From assembly GCF_946885855.1 (NCBI RefSeq), contig NZ_CAMPHH010000181.1, positions 1 through 7,054 of the forward strand: a stretch of 7,054 nucleotides of DNA, written 5' to 3'. This DNA is from an uncultured Actinotalea sp. (lineage in GTDB: Bacteria; Actinomycetota; Actinomycetes; Actinomycetales; Cellulomonadaceae). This document shows positions 1-6,521 of this stretch, piece by piece; the stretch's first letter is position 1; every line of letters begins with the position of its first letter. The position numbers and the translations under genes are program-made. The notes below the pieces were generated by a model that searched no databases, was not told the DNA's origin, and saw only the letters and a program-made list of their open reading frames with translations.

Positions 1-3000
1 GTCAGGCTTCGCGTTGACGTAGACGATCGCGGCGCCCGCGAGCGCGACCAGCGCTCCGGAGGCGAAGAGGATGATCGCATAGGAGGAGAGCAGAAGGTAA
101 CGCCACAGGCGGCGCTTCGCAGTCTTACCCCTGATCGCCCCGCTCGCGTCGGACACGCCCACGGCGTTCCGCGCCGTCACCGTGAAGACGTACTCGACGT
201 CGTTGGTCAGACCGTCGATCGTGCACGTCGTCCCCGGGCACGGCCGCGCGATGCCACCGGGCTGGCCGGTCACCTCGTACCCGGTGATGGGCTCGCCGTT
301 GTTGGCCGGGGCGTCCCAGGCGAGGACGACCGTGCGGTCCCGGACCTCCCCCACCCGCGGCGCGACGGGCGCCGCCGGTCGGCCCCGGACGGTCACGGTG
401 ATCCGGCCCTCGACCTCGCGGTCCGGGTCGCCCGTGACGTCCCGCACGCGGTAGCGGACGACCACCTGGCCGATGAACCCCTCGTCGGGGCGCACGGTCA
501 CGCGGTCACCGGACACCGCAGCGCTCCCCGCGCCCTGCTCGACGACGGCGGAGACGACCGTCAGCGGCGAGGGCGCGAACGGGTTGGACGCCCCGGCGAG
601 GACCGCCACGGACGACGTCGCGCCCTCGACGCCGTCGGGCACGGCGTGGTCGAGCACCCGCGCCAGCGGCCGGGAGCTCGCCACGACCCGGAAGTCCACC
701 TGCGCCGGCACGGGCGCGGCCCCGCCGTACCCGATGGCGAGACCGACGCCGCCCACGGTCCCGCGGGACGCCGTCTCCGCCGCCCGCACGGTGAGCACCG
801 AGCCGTCGAGGGTGACGGTGAAGCCGTCGCCGGCAGGCCGGGTGAGCGTGTACGCGTAGCGCGTCCGCGGGTCGCCGTCGGCCGCGTCCGGGTCGGTGGC
901 GCTGCCCACCGGCGCGGACGTGAAGCGGGCGAGGTCCACCTGGGTGCTCTCGCCCGGGCCGACGTCGAGCACCGACGGCGTGAAGGTCGGCGGGTAGTCC
1001 TCGGCGGCGAGGACGTCGATCGGCAGCGTGAGGACGCGGGTCCGCGACGACGTGCCGCCCTCGGTCGCGTCGGTCACCTCGACGGTGATCGACGCCGGGC
1101 CGGCGTAGGAGCGCTGGGCCGTGTAGAGCAGCGTGCTCTCGTCGGCGAAGAGCGGCGAGCCGTCGTGCTTCGTCGCCGAGATCGAGGCGACATCGGCGAT
1201 CCGGGCACTGCGCCCGGGTGCGACCTGGACCTGCTCCTCCAGCGGGATGCGCAGCTGCTCGCCGGCGACGACCTGGAGCCGGGGTGCCCGTGGCCGCAGC
1301 ACCGGGGGGAAGTCACCGAGCGCCGGGACGGTGACGAACGCCAGGGAGCTGACGCCGCCCGCCTGGGGGTTCACGTTCCGCAGCACGTACGGCAGCGTGC
1401 GCGGCGTGGGGCCGAGCTCGACGAGCACCCGTCCCCCGGCGGTCACCGTGGCGGCGTCCGCGGCCGAGGGGTGGACCTCGACGGCGAGGTCCGCGAGCGG
1501 TCCGCTCGGGTTCTGCGCCACCGCGAGGACGTCCACCTCGACCGACGTCCGGTCCAGGGTCTCGGTCGCCGGCACGACGACGTCCCGGGCCACCGGCGGC
1601 AGGATGGGGGCCTCCGGGTCGACGACCACGCTGAGCACGGCGCTGTCGGCGCCGCCGCGCGTGTTGGTCGCCGTGTAGGTGATCGCGACCGCTCCCGGCT
1701 CGGTGGGGGCGGTGACGACGACGCGCCGGCCCTCCCTGCGCACCTCGACGCCCTCCGGCTGCACGACGAGGGAGTCGTCCAGGCTCAGCTCGCCGCCGGA
1801 CGTGTCGACGTCGTTCGCGAGGACGCGCACCTCGACGGTCTGCCCCGGGCGCACCGTGACGTCGTCGTTGCGGGCGACGACGTCCGAGGACGTCGTCGGC
1901 CGGGGCACGATCCCGACCCGGACGGTCGCCGTCGCGCGCTGCCCCACCCAGTCCTCGACGGCGTACGTGAAGGTGTCCGTCCCGAGCTCGCCGGGCAGGG
2001 CCTGGTACTCCAGCCACCGGGCGCCGACGCCGATGATCCGGCCCTTGCGCGGCGCGCGCGCCTCGCCCAGGAGGAGGACCCCGTCCCCGTCCGGGTCGAT
2101 CCCGGTGAGCGGGACCGGGATCCGCACGACCTGCTCGGCGAACACGCGGGCGGTGAGGTCCTGCGGCCGCGGCGGCGCCTTGGTCTCCGGGTCCGAGGCG
2201 TGCACGCGCACGGTCACGGTCGCGGAGGTGGTGTTCGCCGACGGGTCGCGCACCGCGAACGTGGCGTGGTGGGTGCCCGGCGTGGCAGGCGCCTGGTACC
2301 GCAGCACGTCCCCGGACACGAAGAGCAGGCCCTCCCCGGGGCCGAGCGGCTCGACGAGCGCCGGCTCCAGGGTCAGCCCGTCGCCGTCGGGGTCGTACGC
2401 GTCGGCGAGGACGTCGATCGTCACGACGCCGCCGGTGCGGACGCTCGCCTCGACGTTGGGCACGACCGGCGCCTGCTGCCCGGCGGAGGGCGGCACGGGC
2501 TGGATGACGACCTGCCCGACCGTCTCGGCCACGCCGTTGGAGACGACGTAGCTCGCGACCACGGTCTCCGTCAGGGTCCGCTGGGAGGTGATGCGCAGCA
2601 GCCGCTGGTTGAGCACGGCCAGCCGCAGGCCGGAACCGTCGGGGACCTCCACGGACCGCACGGCGAGCACGCCGCCGGCGGGGTCGACGTCGTTCGCGAG
2701 GGGGTCGATCGTCACCTCGCCGCCGGGCGGCAGCAGCGCCCGGTCCAGCACGGCGACGGGCGGCGGGGGCTCCTCGGGTCGCTCGCGCACGTCGATGCGG
2801 GCCAACCCCTCCGCCTCCTGCGGCGACACCGCCACGACGAAGCGGACGTAGTACGTCCCCGGGCCCGGGGCGACGAACGTGAACGTCCCGGCGTCGAGGT
2901 CCGTCGTGATCGTCGAGCCCGGGAGCTCGTCCACGCCGGCCAGCCGCACGGGTTCCCGCGAGGAGCTGCGGACGCTGTCCAGCGGCCGCACCACCACCGG

Positions 3001-4875
3001 CTCCTCGACGTAGGTCACGGCCTGCACCGGGTCGATGACGGGCACGACCGAGCCCTGCGGACGGACGTCGACCCACACGACGCCGTCGGCCGCCTCGCGT
3101 CCGTCCGAGACGGTGACGCGGACCTGGACCCGGCCCAGGGAGCTGTTGTCCGAGGTGAAGGTCAGCTCACCGTCCTGACGTGTGCGGACGGTGCCGCCGC
3201 CGTCCACCACCGCGCCGGTGAGCAGGAGCGGGTCCGCGTCGGGGTCGACGAAGTCCGCGAGCACGTCGTACGTGACCGACCCGCCCTGCTCCACCAGCGC
3301 CGCACCCTCCCGGACCTGCACCGGGGCCCCGTTCTCGGCCTCGGACCGGACGGTCAGGCGGACGGTCGCCGTCGACGGCGCGCTCGTGCCGCGGCCGTCG
3401 TCGACCGTGTAGGTGAACTCCGCGGTGCCGGTCGCGTCCGGGGTGACGGCCAGCTGGAGGGCGCGGCCCCCGTACACCGGCAGCAGGGTGCCGAACGCAG
3501 GGTCGAGCGCGTCGAACTCGCGGACCGTGAGGATGCCGCAGTCCGACGACGCGTCGTTGTCGATGACCGTGAGGATCGTCGTCCGCCCGGCGCGCACCCC
3601 GAACTCGTCGTCGGCGGCGGCCGGGGTCGAGGACTCCGCACCGCACTCCGTGCGGAGGTTCTGCGTGCTCGCCTGCGCCTGCGACTCCTCGTCGTCCTGC
3701 TCCTTCTCCTCCTCCGGGAGGATGTCCTGCCAGTTCGGCTCGCGCACCTGCGGGTCCTGCAGGGGCAGCCACAGGCGGCCGCGCAGGACGTCGTTGAGGA
3801 CGACGACGTCGCGGTTCACGCGGAAGACCAGCTCGTCCTGGGCGGTCATGCCCTCGAGATCCACGGCCTCGGGCGCCTCGCCGCCGCACAGCTGCAGGTA
3901 GCTGCCGGCAGCCGACGCCCACGCCCCGTGGGCGCAGCCGGCGACCCGCACGGGGGCAGCGGGCCGCCCGGACCCCGTCGTGGCGTGCTCCCGGACGGAC
4001 CCACCGCCGAGGGGGACCTCCAGGAGCGCCGTCGGCGTGGCGACGAGGACGACCGGCGCGCGCGGACCGGGCTGCTGCAGGACGAGGTCGGCACCGTGCA
4101 CGGCGAGGTCCACGACCGCGGACGGTGTGTGCAGGCGCGTGCCGACCAGCGCGACCAGCGCGTCGCCGACGGCGGTCACCGCGTCGGCCGGCGACGTCGG
4201 CGCGCCCGCGAGGGCACCGTCCTCCTCGACGACGGGCGCGACGTCGCCGTCGGCGTCCACGCCGCCGGGCCGGAGGCGGTGCAGCGTCCCGTCGACCTCC
4301 ACGGCGAGGACCGTGCCGTCGCGGGCCACCACGGCGCGCCCGCCCTCACCGAGCTCGAGGTCCGGCGGGTCGCGGTCGACGGCGAGGCCGCCCATGGTCG
4401 AGATGGTGCGGACCCAGAGCTGACCGGCCGCCTGGACCGCGACCGTGCCCGCCGCCATGCCGACCTCGGCGCCGAACGGCACGGGGGTGCGCGTCACCGC
4501 GGTGACGCTGGCCGGGTCGACGACCGCGACGGCCCCCGGCTCGGTGAGCACGACGTCCCCGGCGTCCTGCAGGACGTCGACGTCCGGGCTCGTCGCGACG
4601 AGACCCGCGTTGAGCTCCTCGACCTGGGGGTTGTACCGACCGACCTTGAGCTGCGCGGCGTTGGTCAGCCAGACGGACCCGTCGTGGAGGTCGACCTGCT
4701 GGACCGGGGCACCGGGGTGGACGACCGCGAGCACCGCGACGACGGCGGGCAGCACGGAGGCACCGACGGTCGTCCGCCACCGGCGCCGGTCAGGACGGGC
4801 CGCACCGGTCGACGTCGCGGGCGCCGCCGTGCCGGTCCTGCCCGACCCGCGGGTCGGCATCCCCCTGGGCCTCAT
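1..4875 (-). CDS. Giant membrane-anchored beta-propeller / Ig-like repeat / FN3 protein (3' partial)
   Basis: An open frame of at least 1625 codons with no stop; the 3' end lies left of the window. Order: basic cytosolic tail with RPDRRRWR (27-34), membrane helix (35-52), beta-propeller-like domain (about 58-380), acidic linker (387-404), about 11 tandem Ig/cadherin-like repeats (415-1498), FN3 domain (1499-1585), membrane helix (1593-1620), ending here at NAKPD. No enzyme motif was recognised. The likely role is a long cell-surface or wall-spanning scaffold or sensor working with the upstream kinase; this is inferred from architecture and the operon. The ATG at 4875 overlaps the kinase TGA (ATGA), which favours it over the internal ATG at 4860, which has no usable spacer after its own G-rich stretch. 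There are only six cysteines, in three local pairs (314/330, 411/446, 1546/1551), fitting disulfides outside the cell. TTA, CTA and TCA codons are absent. Similar actinobacterial proteins are usually annotated as Ig-like or FN3 domain proteins. Confidence 0.9.
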   Translation of the reverse strand, partial: MRPRGMPTRGSGRTGTAAPATSTGAARPDRRRWRTTVGASVLPAVVAVLAVVHPGAPVQQVDLHDGSVWLTNAAQLKVGRYNPQVEELNAGLVATSPDVDVLQDAGDVVLTEPGAVAVVDPASVTAVTRTPVPFGAEVGMAAGTVAVQAAGQLWVRTISTMGGLAVDRDPPDLELGEGGRAVVARDGTVLAVEVDGTLHRLRPGGVDADGDVAPVVEEDGALAGAPTSPADAVTAVGDALVALVGTRLHTPSAVVDLAVHGADLVLQQPGPRAPVVLVATPTALLEVPLGGGSVREHATTGSGRPAAPVRVAGCAHGAWASAAGSYLQLCGGEAPEAVDLEGMTAQDELVFRVNRDVVVLNDVLRGRLWLPLQDPQVREPNWQDILPEEEKEQDDEESQAQASTQNLRTECGAESSTPAAADDEFGVRAGRTTILTVIDNDASSDCGILTVREFDALDPAFGTLLPVYGGRALQLAVTPDATGTAEFTYTVDDGRGTSAPSTATVRLTVRSEAENGAPVQVREGAALVEQGGSVTYDVLADFVDPDADPLLLTGAVVDGGGTVRTRQDGELTFTSDNSSLGRVQVRVTVSDGREAADGVVWVDVRPQGSVVPVIDPVQAVTYVEEPVVVRPLDSVRSSSREPVRLAGVDELPGSTITTDLDAGTFTFVAPGPGTYYVRFVVAVSPQEAEGLARIDVRERPEEPPPPVAVLDRALLPPGGEVTIDPLANDVDPAGGVLAVRSVEVPDGSGLRLAVLNQRLLRITSQRTLTETVVASYVVSNGVAETVGQVVIQPVPPSAGQQAPVVPNVEASVRTGGVVTIDVLADAYDPDGDGLTLEPALVEPLGPGEGLLFVSGDVLRYQAPATPGTHHATFAVRDPSANTTSATVTVRVHASDPETKAPPRPQDLTARVFAEQVVRIPVPLTGIDPDGDGVLLLGEARAPRKGRIIGVGARWLEYQALPGELGTDTFTYAVEDWVGQRATATVRVGIVPRPTTSSDVVARNDDVTVRPGQTVEVRVLANDVDTSGGELSLDDSLVVQPEGVEVRREGRRVVVTAPTEPGAVAITYTATNTRGGADSAVLSVVVDPEAPILPPVARDVVVPATETLDRTSVEVDVLAVAQNPSGPLADLAVEVHPSAADAATVTAGGRVLVELGPTPRTLPYVLRNVNPQAGGVSSLAFVTVPALGDFPPVLRPRAPRLQVVAGEQLRIPLEEQVQVAPGRSARIADVASISATKHDGSPLFADESTLLYTAQRSYAGPASITVEVTDATEGGTSSRTRVLTLPIDVLAAEDYPPTFTPSVLDVGPGESTQVDLARFTSAPVGSATDPDAADGDPRTRYAYTLTRPAGDGFTVTLDGSVLTVRAAETASRGTVGGVGLAIGYGGAAPVPAQVDFRVVASSRPLARVLDHAVPDGVEGATSSVAVLAGASNPFAPSPLTVVSAVVEQGAGSAAVSGDRVTVRPDEGFIGQVVVRYRVRDVTGDPDREVEGRITVTVRGRPAAPVAPRVGEVRDRTVVLAWDAPANNGEPITGYEVTGQPGGIARPCPGTTCTIDGLTNDVEYVFTVTARNAVGVSDASGAIRGKTAKRRLWRYLLLSSYAIILFASGALVALAGAAIVYVNAKPD
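16..99 (-). other. C-terminal membrane helix of the giant protein
   Basis: Residues 1593-1620 run from YLLLSSYAIILF through ASGALVALAGAAIVYV with no charge, long enough to cross the membrane. The preceding AKRRLWR (1586-1592) is strongly basic. The following NAKPD continues past the window edge. Together with the N-terminal helix this makes a two-pass protein with a very large loop between the helices. Confidence 0.85.
121..381 (-). other. Fibronectin type III domain of the giant protein
   Basis: Residues 1499-1585 carry the FN3 hallmarks: LAWDAP with W1520, the GEPITGYEV turn and strand (1527-1535), L1556 followed by Y1562 in VEYVFTVTARN (1560-1570), then a G/S-rich final strand. An insertion holds the close pair CPGTTC (1546-1551), unusual for FN3 and probably a small disulfide loop. 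It is the last domain before the C-terminal helix. Such domains typically mediate protein or glycan contacts; no ligand can be assigned. Confidence 0.9.
382..3633 (-). repeat. Array of about 11 tandem Ig/cadherin-like repeats (protein level)
   Basis: Residues 415-1498 divide into units of about 93-107 residues: 415-510, 511-606, 607-699, 700-794, 795-893, 894-992, 993-1088, 1089-1185, 1186-1290, 1291-1397 and 1398-1498. Each unit starts near a G-x-x-V-x-(V/I)-x-V-L strand, often with an Asp-rich loop after it, and ends with a Y/F-x-V-x-(D/N)-x-x-G strand pair and a V-x-V strand. Examples: VTYDVLADFVDPDADP (534-549), VTIDPLANDVDPAGG (721-735), VTIDVLADAYDPDGDG (818-833), IPVPLTGIDPDGDG (919-932), VEVRVLANDVDTSGG (1014-1028). 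This resembles the tandem-95/Big_9 family. Units 3 and 8-11 have lost the acidic loop. Boundaries are by eye, to within about 5 residues. The DNA shows no long exact repeat, so the array is old and diverged. Confidence 0.85.
3664..3717 (-). other. Acidic linker between propeller and Ig-like array
   Basis: Residues 387-404 contain EEEKEQDDEESQAQAS, a low-complexity acidic run with Gln, just after the conserved-looking NWQDILP (381-387). It probably makes an extended hinge separating the propeller from the repeat stalk. No function is otherwise visible. Confidence 0.7.
3736..4704 (-). other. Beta-propeller-like domain of the giant protein
   Basis: Residues about 58-380 show repeated short beta-strand patterns of the WD40/PQQ kind. 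Examples are DGSVWLTN then VGRYNPQ (65-84), GDVVLTEPGAVAVVDP (106-121), AAGQLWVRT (149-157), DGTVLAVEVDGTLHRL (186-201), VLVATPTALLEV (276-287) and DELVFRVNRDVVVLNDV (347-363). Spacing is roughly 35-45 residues, consistent with blades. C314 and C330 lie in neighbouring strands and could form a disulfide. The fold is inferred from pattern; no standard WD40 signature is complete, and blade number cannot be fixed by eye. Confidence 0.55.
4720..4773 (-). other. N-terminal membrane helix / signal anchor of the giant protein
   Basis: Residues 35-52 (TTVGASVLPAVVAVLAVV) form one uncharged hydrophobic stretch just after the basic RPDRRRWR segment. This gives the usual in-to-out orientation. No clear signal-peptidase motif follows: HPGAPVQQ comes next, and AxA-like cleavage is not obvious. 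I therefore favour an uncleaved anchor over a cleaved signal peptide, with moderate certainty. Confidence 0.75.
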
Positions 4876-4890
4876 CCCGTGACGCCCCCC
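4872..4890 (-). promoter_or_regulatory. ATGA start/stop overlap and G-rich ribosome binding site of the giant gene
   Basis: The kinase TGA (4874-4872) and the giant gene's ATG (4875-4873) share ATGA. A run of six G (4890-4885) lies 9 nt upstream of the ATG and is a weak, G-only Shine-Dalgarno. Translation probably relies on re-initiation by ribosomes finishing the kinase. Confidence 0.7.
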
Positions 4891-6521
4891 GTCGCGGCGT
4901 CCCCGGCCGGCGCCTCGCCGGCGCACGCCACGGCCGGCCGGGTCGACGCGCGGCCGTCCACCCGCACGATCGTCACCTCGACGCACGTGCGCTCGACGCC
5001 CTCCGTCGCGGCCGGCACGGTGACCGTCGGCTCGTCGACGGGCTCGAGCGTGGCCTCCTGCCCGGGCACGACGAGACCCCAGACGTAGCGGTCCCCGTCC
5101 TCGGGCTCCGGGTTCGTCCAGGTGAAGACGACGGCGTCGCCGTCGACCGCGGTGCCGGTCAGGTCCGTCGGGGCCGGCACGGCCCGCACGACGGGCACCG
5201 CCGGCGTCCCCGCGGCCGGCGCGGTCGCGTCGTCGGCCGCCGTCCCGGCGTCGTCGTCCGCCGGGCCGAACGCCTGCAGGGCACCGACCGCCACGGCGGC
5301 GACCACCACGGCACCCGCCACCGCACCGGCGAGCAGGCGACCGCGTCGGGACCGCGCCGGCGGCACCTCCGGCGCCGTCCCGTCCGCCGCCGACGACGCC
5401 GCGGCGCGCCACTGCGCCAGCACCTCGCCCGAGTCCTCGGGGACTGCGGACGCGCCCGCACGCGCCGCAGCGGGCGGCGCGGGGGGCACGTCGGCGGTGG
5501 TCCGCGGCTCGACCTCCCCGGCACCCGTCGGCAGCAGGTCCGGGTCGATCGAGGGCACGGGCCGCAGGCGCGTCGCCTGGGCGGCCTCGCCCTCCGGCGC
5601 GGCCGGCCCGTCGGTCCCCGCGGAGCCGTCGACGACCGGCTCGCCGAGGTCCTCCGGCAGGTCCAGCGGCGTGAGCGGGAGCAGGAGCTCCGCCTCGACC
5701 TGCTGCAGGGCGCGCGCGAAGGCGAAGGCGCTGTGGTACCGGCCGCGGGCGTCGCGGTCCATCGCGCGCCGCAGGACCGCCTCGAGCGTCTCCGGCACGT
5801 CCCCGCGTCCCGTCGCCACGAGGGCGCCCCGCTCGATCCGCGGGATGAGGTCCGCCGCGCCGTTCGGCGCCCCGGGCACCTCGAACGGGGAGCGCCGCGC
5901 CAGCAGGGAGTAGACCGTGGCGGCGAGGGAGTAGACGTCCGCGCGCGCGTCGCCGGACGGGTGCTCGACGAGCATCTCGGGCGGGGACCACGGGATCGAC
6001 ATGCCGACCGCGGAGCCCGCCGCCCAGCTCGTGGTCGCCGCGATCCCGAAGTCGGTCAGCGCCGGCCAGCCGAAGTCGGTGATGAGGACGTTCGCCGGCT
6101 TGATGTCCCGGTGCAGGACGCCGGCGCGGTGCGCGGTCTCGACCGCGGACGCGAGGCGGACGCCGATGCGCAGCACCTCCGCGACGCCCATCCGCTCGGA
6201 CCGGTAGCGCTGCCCGAGCCCGGGACGCGAGCAGTACTCCATGACCAGGTAGGGGCGGCCGTCCGCCGCGACGTCCGCGTGGTGGATCGTGACGATCGAC
6301 GGGTGGTGCGACAGCCGGGCCATGGTGTCCGCCTCGGCCCGGAACCGCTCGCGGACGTCGTCGCCGAGGTGCCCGGCGAGGAGCACCTTGACGGCGACCG
6401 ACCGTCGCGGCATGCGCTGGTCGTAGAGGAAGACGTCCGCGAACCCGCCCATGCCGAGCAGCCGCACCGGGTCGTACCCGGGCAGCGTCGGGGGCGTGGA
6501 GGGCTCACGGCGTGCGGTCAT
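4872..6521 (-). CDS. Transmembrane Ser/Thr protein kinase with FN3-like ectodomain
   Basis: A complete 549-residue Hanks-type kinase that would phosphorylate Ser/Thr on cytosolic proteins in response to an extracellular cue. Kinase domain about 16-275: glycine loop LGMGGFADV (22-30), VAVK with ATP lysine K45, alpha-C E63, catalytic HRDIKPAN (137-144, D139, K141, N144), DFG (157-159), PPE (180-182) and DVYSLA (195-200). All catalytic residues are intact, so it should be active. An Ala/Pro/Glu-rich linker (280-390) leads to basic RSRRGR (390-395), one membrane helix (396-418) and an external FN3-like domain (about 446-534) with C513 and C533. There are no PASTA repeats, unlike PknB. The activation segment reads GMSIPWSPPE (173-182), where PknB-type kinases have GTxxYxxPE. 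The start is supported by GGAG 8 nt upstream and the ATGA overlap with the FHA gene. Its stop overlaps the next ATG. Exact substrates are unknown. Confidence 0.95.
   Translation of the reverse strand: MTARREPSTPPTLPGYDPVRLLGMGGFADVFLYDQRMPRRSVAVKVLLAGHLGDDVRERFRAEADTMARLSHHPSIVTIHHADVAADGRPYLVMEYCSRPGLGQRYRSERMGVAEVLRIGVRLASAVETAHRAGVLHRDIKPANVLITDFGWPALTDFGIAATTSWAAGSAVGMSIPWSPPEMLVEHPSGDARADVYSLAATVYSLLARRSPFEVPGAPNGAADLIPRIERGALVATGRGDVPETLEAVLRRAMDRDARGRYHSAFAFARALQQVEAELLLPLTPLDLPEDLGEPVVDGSAGTDGPAAPEGEAAQATRLRPVPSIDPDLLPTGAGEVEPRTTADVPPAPPAAARAGASAVPEDSGEVLAQWRAAASSAADGTAPEVPPARSRRGRLLAGAVAGAVVVAAVAVGALQAFGPADDDAGTAADDATAPAAGTPAVPVVRAVPAPTDLTGTAVDGDAVVFTWTNPEPEDGDRYVWGLVVPGQEATLEPVDEPTVTVPAATEGVERTCVEVTIVRVDGRASTRPAVACAGEAPAGDAATGGVTG
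4920..5186 (-). other. FN3-like ectodomain of the kinase
   Basis: Kinase residues about 446-534 have the FN3 strand pattern: PAPTDLTGTAVDGDAVVFTW (449-468) with W468, then DRYVWGLV (477-484), VTVPA (500-504) and VEVTIVRVDG (514-523). C513 and C533 bracket the last strands and could form a disulfide. A disordered Asp/Thr/Ala/Pro stalk (420-445) joins it to the membrane. Assignment is by pattern only; ligand unknown. Confidence 0.6.
5268..5336 (-). other. Transmembrane helix of the kinase
   Basis: Kinase residues 396-418 (LLAGAVAGAVVVAAVAVGAL, then QAF) are a single Ala/Val/Gly-rich hydrophobic segment after basic RSRRGR. This places the kinase domain inside and the C-terminal 130 residues outside. 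Confidence 0.9.

Noticed and set aside
1313..3076. Minus-strand open frame of 587 codons
   Set aside because: A wrong-frame shadow inside the giant gene; its translation is Arg/Gly/Ala-rich with no fold signature.
3167..3922. Minus-strand open frame of 251 codons and similar smaller frames throughout
   Set aside because: Overlapping shadows typical of DNA with very high GC at third codon positions; no plausible ribosome site or domain.
4858..4860. Alternative ATG start of the giant gene, codon 6
   Set aside because: The AGGGGG before it abuts the ATG with no spacer, whereas the ATG at 4875 forms an ATGA overlap matching the upstream junction.
646..5088. Plus-strand open frame of 1480 codons, the longest complete one in the window
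   Set aside because: It is read in exact codon register opposite the giant minus-strand gene. It stays open only because that gene lacks TTA, CTA and TCA codons. Its product is a low-complexity Arg/Asp/Gly/His/Val mix with no domain, while the minus strand gives clear Ig, FN3 and membrane segments.
5430..5685. Possible second folded domain in the kinase linker (residues 280-390)
   Set aside because: Composition is Ala/Pro/Glu/Gly-rich with no strand or helix pattern; best read as a disordered juxtamembrane linker.
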